Of a DNA stretch of 45,083 nucleotides, positions 32,464-39,438 are shown one piece after another. The DNA comes from CAZUMJ01 sp964621605 (GTDB taxonomy: Bacteria > Actinomycetota > Acidimicrobiia > Acidimicrobiales > Iamiaceae): positions 1 to 45,083 of the forward strand of contig CAZUMJ010000023.1 in NCBI GenBank assembly GCA_964621605.1. The letters are read 5' to 3'. Position 1 is the stretch's first letter. Every line of letters starts with the position of its first letter. The notes below the pieces were generated by a model. It was given only the letters and a program-made list of their open reading frames with translations, was not told where the DNA came from and ran no database searches. The position numbers were made by a program, and so were the translations under genes.

Positions 32464-33549
32464 TCAGCGCCCGCGGAAGCGGGAGATGGCCAGCTCGTAG
32501 CGCTGGAGGTACTCCTGCGCGAGGCGGTCCATCGAGAAGCCGGCCGCCCGCTGCTCGCCTGACGCGACAAGCGCCCTGGCCACCTGCGGGTCGTGCAGGA
32601 CGCGCAGCAACGCCTTCGCCAACGCGTCTGCATCGCCGGGCGGCACCAACAGCGCGTCACGGTCGGCCCGGGCCACGTTGGCGTACCCCGGGAGCTCCGA
32701 GGCGACGATCGCGGTCGACGCTGCCATCGCCTCGAGCAGGACGACGCCGAACGACTCCCCGTGCAGGCTCGGCGCACAGAAGACGTCGGCGCCTCGCAGG
32801 CGGGCCTCCCGTTCGGCATCCGAGATGCGACCCAACCACGAGACACGAGGATCGCCTGCGTGAAGGGCGCGCAGCTCGGCCGTCTCCGGCCCTTCCCCTG
32901 CCACCCACACCCGCACCTCGGGCGGAAGGTGCTTCAGCGCTGCGAGCAGCACCGCCAGCCCCTTGCGTGGCTCGTGCCGCCCGAGGAAGAAGATCGTTGG
33001 ACCATCGGTCGGCCATGGATCCGCCTTGGCGAACCTGTCGATCTCGATGCCGTTGAACAGCACGTCGTAGTGCCCACCCAGCGACTCCTCGGCGAGTCGT
33101 CGAGCGTCCTCGGAGACCGCGCACGCCACGTCGAGCCGGCGGGCGAGCCACCGCAGTGGCGGGCCGAGCCATTCGTAGGCGGCACTGCCACCCGCGGCGT
33201 GGAACGTTCCCACGAGGGGGGTGTGCTTGACGATGCCAGCCGTCATCGTGGGTCCGGGAACCAACGGCTCGTGGAGGTGCAGCACGTCGAAGTCCTCGTC
33301 GCGCAAGGAGCGGATGAAGCGCAGCTGTGCGGGAAGGTCGGGCGCGATGGGCGCCACCGAACCGTTGGCCGCGGTCGGGATGCTGTTGCCCAGCGGCGTC
33401 ACGCCCGGTTCCGGGGGCGGACCGTCGCACGGCCCGAGCACGCGGGCGGAATGGCCGGCGGCACGCAGCGCCCGTGCCAACCCCAGCACCTGACCCTGCA
33501 CTCCCCCAGGCAGGCTGAGGCTGTAGGGGCACACCAGGCCGACGCGCAT
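32464..33549 (-). CDS. pimA: GT4 glycosyltransferase, PimA-like phosphatidylinositol mannosyltransferase
   Basis: Probably transfers the first mannose from GDP-mannose to phosphatidylinositol on the inner membrane leaflet. The 361-aa GT-B enzyme follows mycobacterial PimA closely: MRVGLVCPYSLSLPGGVQGQ, DFDVLHLHEPLVPG, the catalytic-region H118 (GTFHAAG), VLFNGIEIDRF, FLGRHEPRKGLAVLL and the EX7E motif (E265, E273 in HGESFGVVLLEAMA). The same gene stands close to pdxS in Mycobacterium, which supports the call. ATG 33549 lies 7 nt after a TAGCGT -10 box (leaderless). Neither pgsA nor the acyltransferase that flank pimA in mycobacteria is here, so other GT4 acceptors remain possible. Confidence 0.82.
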   Translation of the reverse strand: MRVGLVCPYSLSLPGGVQGQVLGLARALRAAGHSARVLGPCDGPPPEPGVTPLGNSIPTAANGSVAPIAPDLPAQLRFIRSLRDEDFDVLHLHEPLVPGPTMTAGIVKHTPLVGTFHAAGGSAAYEWLGPPLRWLARRLDVACAVSEDARRLAEESLGGHYDVLFNGIEIDRFAKADPWPTDGPTIFFLGRHEPRKGLAVLLAALKHLPPEVRVWVAGEGPETAELRALHAGDPRVSWLGRISDAEREARLRGADVFCAPSLHGESFGVVLLEAMAASTAIVASELPGYANVARADRDALLVPPGDADALAKALLRVLHDPQVARALVASGEQRAAGFSMDRLAQEYLQRYELAISRFRGR

Positions 33550-33556
33550 CGGGTGG

Positions 33557-33562
33557 ACGCTA
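33557..33562 (-). promoter_or_regulatory. -10 box for leaderless pimA-like transcript
   Basis: TAGCGT on the minus strand, 7 nt before ATG 33549, inside the 36-bp gap after the aldo/keto reductase gene. Confidence 0.5.
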
Positions 33563-33585
33563 GTGCGCGACCGTGCCCGGCCCGC

Positions 33586-34551
33586 CTACAGGAAGAGCAA
33601 CTCGATCTCTTCACGCACCTCGGGAGTGAGGCGCTCGAGCGCCGTGAGCGCGCCGAGGTTCTCCGAGACCTGCTCGACCGAGCTGGCGCCCAGGATCACG
33701 CTCGACACGTGCGGGTTGGCCGCGCACCAGGCGATCGCGAGCTGGGCCACCGACACGTCGAGGCGTGCCGCCACCTCCATGAGGCCGCGCACGATCCGGT
33801 TGTGGCCGGCATCGGTGAGGCGGTCACGCATCCACTCGTAGCCCGGCAGGCTGCCCCGGCTCCCCTCCGGGACCCCGTCGACGTACTTCCCCGTGAGCAA
33901 CCCGGACGCGAGCGGGCTCCAGGTGGTGAGTCCCAACCCGATCTCGTCGTACAAGCGGCGATAGTCGTGCTCGACCTTGGTGCGCTCGAAGAGGTTGTAC
34001 TGGGGCTGTTCCACGACCGGCGCGTGGAGGTGGTGGCGCTCCGCGATGCCGTGCGCCAGGGCGATCTCGGCCCCCGTCCACTCCGACGTGCCCCAGTAGA
34101 GGGCCTTGCCGGCGCTGACGAGATCGGACATGGCACGCACCGTCTCGGCGAGCGGCGTACGTGGGTCGGCTCGATGGCAGTACACGACGTCGACGAAGTC
34201 GAGGCCGAGGCGCTCCAGCGAGCCGTCGAGCGCCTGCATGAGGTACTTGCGGTTGAGGGTGTTGCGCATATTTACGTCGGAGGAGAGACCCCAGAACAGC
34301 TTCGTGGAGATCACGTAGGAGCTGCGCGCCCAGCCCAGCTCTGCGATGGCCTGGCCCATGATCTGTTCGGAGCGACCACCCGCGTACGCCTCGGCGTTGT
34401 CGAAGAAGTTCACGCCTGCCTCGCGGGAACGGGCGAGGCAGTCGCGGGCCAAGCCGGTGTCGAGCTGGGTCCCGAAGGTGACCCAGGAACCGAACGACAA
34501 CAGGCTGACCTGCAGCCCGGATCGGCCGAGACGGCGATATGGCATGTCCAT
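33586..34551 (-). CDS. Aldo/keto reductase (Kv-beta/YghZ-like)
   Basis: A 321-aa TIM-barrel NADPH oxidoreductase. The catalytic tetrad is complete: D51 and Y56 (FFDNAEAY), K84 (ISTKLFWG) and H126 (VVYCHRADP). The C-terminal cofactor site reads VSSVILGASSVEQVSENLGA. The N-terminus MPYRRLGRSGLQVSLLSFGS and the ISTKLFWG block resemble the AKR6 potassium-channel beta-subunit-like group, which reduces small aldehydes. ATG 34551 lies 3 nt after the stop of the upstream membrane protein; ATG 34545 is an alternative. The physiological substrate is unknown. Confidence 0.92.
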   Translation of the reverse strand: MDMPYRRLGRSGLQVSLLSFGSWVTFGTQLDTGLARDCLARSREAGVNFFDNAEAYAGGRSEQIMGQAIAELGWARSSYVISTKLFWGLSSDVNMRNTLNRKYLMQALDGSLERLGLDFVDVVYCHRADPRTPLAETVRAMSDLVSAGKALYWGTSEWTGAEIALAHGIAERHHLHAPVVEQPQYNLFERTKVEHDYRRLYDEIGLGLTTWSPLASGLLTGKYVDGVPEGSRGSLPGYEWMRDRLTDAGHNRIVRGLMEVAARLDVSVAQLAIAWCAANPHVSSVILGASSVEQVSENLGALTALERLTPEVREEIELLFL

Positions 34552-34554
34552 CGA

Positions 34555-36414
34555 TCAACCCCCGTGGTGAGCAGGGTCGCACCCTACCGTCGTGCCGAGA
34601 AGGCGGTCGGCGGGCCACGTCGCCGCATCCTCGATCACCTGACGGCTGAGCCGCGAGTGAGACGCCGGGGTTGAGAAGACCGCCACCGTCTCCATGAGGT
34701 CGAGCAACCGCTTCGCCTTGTCGATGTCGGCTTGCGGCAACGTCTCGTCGAAGTACACGGCGAAGAGGTTCGTGCGTACAAGATCGGCCGCCGCCGCGCC
34801 TCGCCCGCGGGCACGCAGGTCGGCGATCAGCTCACGCTCGAGTCGAAGCGACTCACGTCGCTCGGCGTCGCTGCGCACATCCACGCACGCCACCTCGGTC
34901 GCGGCGGGGTCGGCACGCCACAGCGTGACGTAGTACCCGGTGACCACCTGGAGCGTGGCGTCGTAGTCGCCGGGCAGGAAGACGCGGTGTGCCCGTACAC
35001 CGGTGCCATACACCGGCAACGTTCCCACCGCGATGCCGTGGCGCTCCAACTGCAGCATCAGGCCGAACCCGGTACCGCCGAGGCCGATCGGGTCGCGCCA
35101 GTCGACGAGGTAGCGGCGCGTCCTCTCGATCCGCGCCAAGGTCTCTGTCGCGAGCACCTGCTCCTGTCGCGAGATGCGCTCGGAGGGGACCTTCACGCCG
35201 GCACCGTCTGCGACGCCGAAGCCCACGCCTCCCACCAAGACGATCGCGGCACACGCCCGCGCCCAACGCGCGTCGACCGACGGTCGGGCTCGTCGCACGA
35301 GCAGCCACGCCGACCATCCCGACGCCAAGACACCGAGGCCGGTGATGCACCACATCCACTCCACGATGTACCCCCACACCGTGCCGAAGATCCGAGAGCC
35401 TGCGATGCACGCGACGACAACCGCCACGCCGCCGACGACGTGCAGGGCACGCAGACGCTCGTCCTCACGCCAGGTCAATACCGCGAGGAGCGCCCAGACG
35501 AGGACGAACGCGAGGCCCCCCAGACCGGACCCGGACGTGCGCCAGCTTCCGGTCAGCCAGTTCCCCCAGGGCTCCAACTGCACGAGCGTGACCTCGACGC
35601 CGCGCAGCCAACCGATCGGACGCTCGGGCGAATAGCGGAAGTAGCGATAGAGGATCCAGAGGTTGCCTGGGCTCTCGCGAAGCTGCTGCACCAGGGGTGG
35701 GATCCACACCACGACGCCCGCCAACAGCGCAATCAGGAACGAGGCTCGACGCCAGTCGGTACGACGCCACACGGCCGCCAACGCCAGCAATGCGCCGACC
35801 GGCGCGAGGTAGCCCACGTGGCACTGGATGCAGTAGCTGCCGACGACGACGGCCACCGGCAGGAGAGCCACGTCGCCGTCGAGCACGGACCAGGTCAAGA
35901 GCAGGAACAGCAGGAAGGGCACCAGGGGGGTGTACGGATTCCACGGCTGCGTCAGGGCACTCAGACCGAACCCCTGCACGAGGAGGGCGGCGACGCCGAG
36001 CACGCCGAGCACGAGCGACAGCCCTCCCCGCCGGCGTGCGACCAAGGCCACGGCGATGATCCAGCCGACGTTGAGCAACGCACACGACAGTTCCAACGCC
36101 CAGGCGGTTCCCCCGCCGAGGCGATACGCGGGCGCCAGCAGCCAGAACATCAGCGGCCCCGGGTGGCTGCCCTGTATCGAGCCTGCTGCGATGCGTCCCG
36201 CAGCACCGACCAGTGGCAGGTGCGCCGGAACATCACGCACACGCATCTCTGCCTGGGCGAGGTCTCCGGTCGGGAACCAAGCCTGCCCGTGCAGCGCGAC
36301 CACGGCAACGAGGAAGGGCACCGCAACGAGCGCTGCCAGTGCGAGCACGATGGCCAACCGTGGCGGTCGGGGCACGCCCGAGCGGGTCGGGGTGATCGGC
36401 GCGGCCTCGGTCAC
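34555..36414 (-). CDS. Large polytopic membrane protein, GT-C-like
   Basis: A 619-aa protein with about eleven predicted transmembrane helices in residues 20-410 and a soluble C-terminal part (410-619). The first outside loop reads FPTGDLAQAEMRVRDVPAHL followed by GSHPGPLMFWLLAPAYRLGG. Acidic residues before a HPGP motif are shared by a group of uncharacterised actinobacterial membrane proteins that look like GT-C glycosyltransferases. The catalytic acid cannot be named with certainty. GTG 36414 follows a TAGAGT -10 box by 8 nt (leaderless). It is cotranscribed with the aldo/keto reductase. Confidence 0.72.
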   Translation of the reverse strand: MTEAAPITPTRSGVPRPPRLAIVLALAALVAVPFLVAVVALHGQAWFPTGDLAQAEMRVRDVPAHLPLVGAAGRIAAGSIQGSHPGPLMFWLLAPAYRLGGGTAWALELSCALLNVGWIIAVALVARRRGGLSLVLGVLGVAALLVQGFGLSALTQPWNPYTPLVPFLLFLLLTWSVLDGDVALLPVAVVVGSYCIQCHVGYLAPVGALLALAAVWRRTDWRRASFLIALLAGVVVWIPPLVQQLRESPGNLWILYRYFRYSPERPIGWLRGVEVTLVQLEPWGNWLTGSWRTSGSGLGGLAFVLVWALLAVLTWREDERLRALHVVGGVAVVVACIAGSRIFGTVWGYIVEWMWCITGLGVLASGWSAWLLVRRARPSVDARWARACAAIVLVGGVGFGVADGAGVKVPSERISRQEQVLATETLARIERTRRYLVDWRDPIGLGGTGFGLMLQLERHGIAVGTLPVYGTGVRAHRVFLPGDYDATLQVVTGYYVTLWRADPAATEVACVDVRSDAERRESLRLERELIADLRARGRGAAAADLVRTNLFAVYFDETLPQADIDKAKRLLDLMETVAVFSTPASHSRLSRQVIEDAATWPADRLLGTTVGCDPAHHGG

Positions 36415-36422
36415 GGGCGGTC

Positions 36423-36428
36423 ACTCTA
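36423..36428 (-). promoter_or_regulatory. -10 box for leaderless membrane protein transcript
   Basis: TAGAGT on the minus strand, 8 nt before GTG 36414. It faces away from the pyk -10 box 33 bp to its right in a 58-bp divergent region. Confidence 0.45.
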
Positions 36429-36460
36429 GGAGGTGGTCCGCGCCAGGGTGCTCGCGCCCG

Positions 36461-36466
36461 TACGCT
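36461..36466 (+). promoter_or_regulatory. -10 box for leaderless pyk transcript
   Basis: TACGCT on the plus strand, 6 nt before ATG 36473; no Shine-Dalgarno is present between them. Confidence 0.45.
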
Positions 36467-36472
36467 CCACCC

Positions 36473-37918
36473 ATGACCCGCCGCACCAAGATCGTCGCCA
36501 CCATCGGTCCCGCATCCGAGTATCCGGCGGTGCTCGACGGCCTGATCGACGCGGGCATGAACATGGCGCGCCTGTCGCTCGCGCACGGGCCGTTCGAGGA
36601 GACCGCCACCCGTCTCGCCGCGATCCGTGCCGCAGCCAAGCGCTCCCGCGAGTTCATCGGGGTGCTCGCCGACCTGCCCGGCCCGAAGGTGCGCGCAGCC
36701 GAGTTCCCCGACGGCGGCGCGCAGCTCGTCGCCGGCGCACAGGTCGAGCTCCACACCGCGGAGCCCGGCGACGCGAGCTCCACCACGCGCATCGCCATCG
36801 ACCACCCCGAAGCGGGACGCTCCCTGGTGGAGGGCGACCGGGTCGTGTTGGGCGACGGCTCCATCGACCTGCGAGTCGTGTCCGCGGGCCCCGACGGTGC
36901 GGTCGCCGAGGTCGTGACCGGCGGCTGGGCCCAGGGACGACCGGGGGTGAGCATCCCCAGCGAACGCCTCAACCTCCTCTCCCCCACCGACACCGACCTG
37001 CGCTTCCTCGCCCAGCTCTGCGAGGTGGGTGTCGACGCCGTGGCGATCTCGTTCGTGCGCAGCGCCGCCGACATCGCACGGACCCGCACCCACCTGGGGC
37101 CTGACGGGCCCATGCTCATCGCCAAGATCGAGACCCCCGAAGCGGTCGACGACGTGGACGCCATCGTCGCCACCGCTGACGGCGTGATGGTGGCCCGCGG
37201 CGACCTCGGCATCCGCTGTGCGATGGAAGACGTCCCGCACTTCCAGAAGAAGGTGATCCACACCGGGGTGGCCTACGGCCGGCCGGTCATCACCGCCACC
37301 CAGATGCTCGAGTCGATGATCCGCGCCCCCGTTCCGACACGCGCCGAGGTCTCCGACGTGGCGAACGCCGTGTTCGACGGCACGAGCGCCATCATGTTGT
37401 CGGCCGAGAGCGCCGTCGGCCGGCATCCCGTTGCGGCGGTCGCCACGATGGCGCGCATCGCCGCCCGCGCCGAGGCCGAGTTCGACTACTACTCGTGGGG
37501 CCACGCGCTCGGCCGGCAGCAGACGGCCGAAGCCCACGGCGCACCCGCACCCGTGCGCATCACCGCGGCGCTGTCGGCCGCAACGTGGCGCGCCGCGCGC
37601 GACGCCGACGTGGCTGCGATCATCGCCTGCACCAACACGGGCAGCACGCCGAAGGCGATCTCCCGCTACCGCCCCACAGCTCCGCTGATCGCGGCCACTC
37701 CGTCACCGAAGACGGCACGTGAGCTCTCGGTGGCCTGGGGCATTCGGCCGGTGGTGGTCGAACGGCGCGAGAGCACCGACGACATCGTCTGGTTCGCGGT
37801 CGAGGCCGCGGTGCGAGAGGGGCTCGTCGCACGCGGCGACGTGGTCGCCGTCGTCGTCGGGTCGCCCCTCGACCCCGATCCCGCATCGGACACGCTGCGT
37901 CTCGTGCGCGTACGCTGA
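36473..37918 (+). CDS. pyk: Pyruvate kinase with variant monovalent-cation site
   Basis: Transfers phosphate from phosphoenolpyruvate to ADP. The 481-aa protein aligns along the whole family: RRTKIVATIGPASE, barrel A, a B domain (about 72-160), AISFVRSAADIARTR, the catalytic AKIETPEAV (K218, E220), MVARGDLGI (D244), ITATQMLESMI (T276) and a C domain (350-481). Substrate Arg33 is kept. The usual RxNFSHG reads RLSLAHG, so the Asn and Ser that bind potassium in the rabbit enzyme are S35 and A37. The DTKGPEIR block reads DLPGPKVR, with Lys72 where potassium-dependent enzymes have Glu. This fits a potassium-independent enzyme. ATG 36473 is leaderless. Confidence 0.92.
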   Translation: MTRRTKIVATIGPASEYPAVLDGLIDAGMNMARLSLAHGPFEETATRLAAIRAAAKRSREFIGVLADLPGPKVRAAEFPDGGAQLVAGAQVELHTAEPGDASSTTRIAIDHPEAGRSLVEGDRVVLGDGSIDLRVVSAGPDGAVAEVVTGGWAQGRPGVSIPSERLNLLSPTDTDLRFLAQLCEVGVDAVAISFVRSAADIARTRTHLGPDGPMLIAKIETPEAVDDVDAIVATADGVMVARGDLGIRCAMEDVPHFQKKVIHTGVAYGRPVITATQMLESMIRAPVPTRAEVSDVANAVFDGTSAIMLSAESAVGRHPVAAVATMARIAARAEAEFDYYSWGHALGRQQTAEAHGAPAPVRITAALSAATWRAARDADVAAIIACTNTGSTPKAISRYRPTAPLIAATPSPKTARELSVAWGIRPVVVERRESTDDIVWFAVEAAVREGLVARGDVVAVVVGSPLDPDPASDTLRLVRVR

Positions 37919-37926
37919 CCCACCTT

Positions 37927-37954
37927 CGCCAGGCGGTTCGTAACGCCCGTGGCG
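37927..37954 (+). terminator. Possible weak terminator after pyk
   Basis: Hairpin 9 nt after the pyk stop: CGCCAGGCG pairs with CGCC-CG-TGGCG (9 bp with a 2-nt bulge) around an 8-nt loop. No T-run follows, so the call rests on position and stem only. Confidence 0.35.
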
Positions 37955-38186
37955 GTGCCTCAGACCTCGGGCCCGCCGAGATCGCCGCCGCGGTCGCAGA
38001 CATCGACCTGCCCAGCGCTGGGCGACAGCACCGTGGCCCATCCGGTGCGAGACTCCGGTTCGGCAATGCAACGATTGCTACTGTGCACTCTCGCCGCCCT
38101 CACCGGTCACGTATCGCGACCCGACCCGACTGCGGACTTGCTTGCCTCACAGCAACGGCGCACGCAGATCGGAGAACGCCATAAAG
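37955..38186 (+). other. Gene-poor intergenic stretch before lipoprotein gene
   Basis: With the hairpin this is the longest gap in the window (37919-38186). One plus-strand frame stays open for about 80 codons from inside pyk to a TAA at 38182, but it has no start codon in a sensible place and no recognisable motif. A TACTGT (38079-38084) could serve as a -10 box for the downstream gene. Base composition falls towards the right end. I see no RNA gene or repeat. Confidence 0.4.
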
Positions 38187-38606
38187 ATGTTCAAGCGCGT
38201 CCTGGCCCCAACGGCTCTACTGGCCCTCGTCGTCTTCTCGGCAACCTCGTGCGACAAGCAAACCGCCGATACCTGGACCCGCAGCATCAAGAGCAGCGAC
38301 ATGTCTTGCAACTTTCGAGGGATAGACGTTTGGCCGGAGGGTTACGTCAGGCAGGTGGACGTCCACTGCTACTTCCATTCCACTGCTGGGGGAGGAGAGC
38401 ACCCATACGTCTTGGTCTACGTCAGCGGGTGCTCGCCCTACCGGATCAACGGCGGAGCAAGCGGAGACACTCCTCTCGTCAGGCTGAGTTGCGTGGGCGA
38501 CCCGTTCTACGACCTCGGCTTCAAGGCCTGCCAGACACATGGCGGCCCACTCCCCGATGACTGCACCGATCCGCAGGACCACTACGATCTCAGAAACTAT
38601 TCGTGA
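38187..38606 (+). CDS. Cysteine-rich putative lipoprotein, unknown function
   Basis: A 139-aa protein not recognised as any family. Residues 1-22 look like a lipoprotein signal (MFKRVLAPTALLALVVFSAT, then SC) with candidate lipid-bearing C22; Ala rather than Leu at -3 weakens this slightly. The mature part has six further cysteines, evenly spread (MSCNF, VHCYF, SGCSP, LSCVG, KACQT, DDCTD), an even number that suits three disulphides, and many aromatic residues. GGAG lies 12 nt before the ATG. A TTG at 38142 is in frame but would spoil the signal peptide. GC content is visibly lower than in neighbouring genes. It ends 25 bp before the GTG of the ABC ATPase on the same strand. Confidence 0.7.
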   Translation: MFKRVLAPTALLALVVFSATSCDKQTADTWTRSIKSSDMSCNFRGIDVWPEGYVRQVDVHCYFHSTAGGGEHPYVLVYVSGCSPYRINGGASGDTPLVRLSCVGDPFYDLGFKACQTHGGPLPDDCTDPQDHYDLRNYS

Positions 38607-38617
38607 GCGCAGCTCTC

Positions 38618-38623
38618 TACAGT
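38618..38623 (+). promoter_or_regulatory. -10 box for leaderless MacB-like ATPase transcript
   Basis: TACAGT, 8 nt before GTG 38632. It supports that start over upstream in-frame codons that would overlap the lipoprotein gene. Confidence 0.5.
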
Positions 38624-38631
38624 GTCGACCG

Positions 38632-39438
38632 GTGAGCGATCAAGGAGCCCCAACGGTGCCGGCGGGAGCGGCTTGTCGCGAGCACGGCCAACGTGCGCGG
38701 CTGGCGCTGCAGGCGACGGACCTCTGTATCGGGTATGCGGGTGGGCCCGATGTTGTGCGTCACGTGGATCTGGCTGTTGGGGCAGGTGAGGCGCTTGCCG
38801 TCGTGGGGACGAGTGGGTCGGGCAAGTCGACGTTGCTCTATGGACTCGCAGGGGTGCTGCCGGCTCGCCTCGGCACGGTTCGATTGGCGGGCCAGGCCCT
38901 GACCACCGCGTCGGAGAGGCAACGCAGTGAGCTGCGGCGCTCCCATGTCGGGTTGGTGTTGCAGTTCGGTGAGTTGGTGCCGGAGCTGTCATTGCTCGAG
39001 AACGTTGCGTTGCCGCTGCGCCTTCTCGGCACGGCCCGCCGGCCTGCACTGGCGATGGCCAAGGAGTTGCTCGACTCGCTCGGTGTCGCGTCGGTGGCGC
39101 ATCGGCGTTCCGGGCAGGTTTCGGGCGGGCAGGCACAGCGCGCGGCGATTGCGCGTGCGGTTATTCACCGCCCTGCGGTTGTACTGGCCGATGAGCCGAC
39201 CGGTGCGCTCGACTCCGACACGGCGGACCAGGTGCTCGACGTGCTCATCGACGCGGTCCTGACGCGGGGTGCGGCCATGGTTCTGGTCACCCACGACCGC
39301 CGCGTCGCGGAGCGGGTCGGTCACACCGCACACATGCTGGACGGCCACCTCGGCCCCGCCGGGCAACTGCCCAGCGACGCAGAGGACACGGACGGCCGCA
39401 ACCACGTCGAGCGGTCGGACCGGCTTGCGCCGACGTGA
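38632..39438 (+). CDS. ABC transporter ATP-binding protein, MacB/LolD type
   Basis: A 268-aa ATPase partner of an FtsX-fold permease. Walker A is GTSGSGKST (K65), Q-loop VLQFGELVPELSLLENVALP, signature VSGGQAQR (Ser164), Walker B VVLADEPTGALDS and H-loop VLVTHDRR. The ELS-LLENVALPL segment after the Q-loop is typical of MacB/LolD/FtsE ATPases, which act as mechanotransducers rather than classic pumps. The N-terminal 25 residues and the C-terminal 30 (acidic, after GHLGPAGQLP) are extra. The start is GTG 38632. The end overlaps the permease gene. Confidence 0.92.
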   Translation: MSDQGAPTVPAGAACREHGQRARLALQATDLCIGYAGGPDVVRHVDLAVGAGEALAVVGTSGSGKSTLLYGLAGVLPARLGTVRLAGQALTTASERQRSELRRSHVGLVLQFGELVPELSLLENVALPLRLLGTARRPALAMAKELLDSLGVASVAHRRSGQVSGGQAQRAAIARAVIHRPAVVLADEPTGALDSDTADQVLDVLIDAVLTRGAAMVLVTHDRRVAERVGHTAHMLDGHLGPAGQLPSDAEDTDGRNHVERSDRLAPT

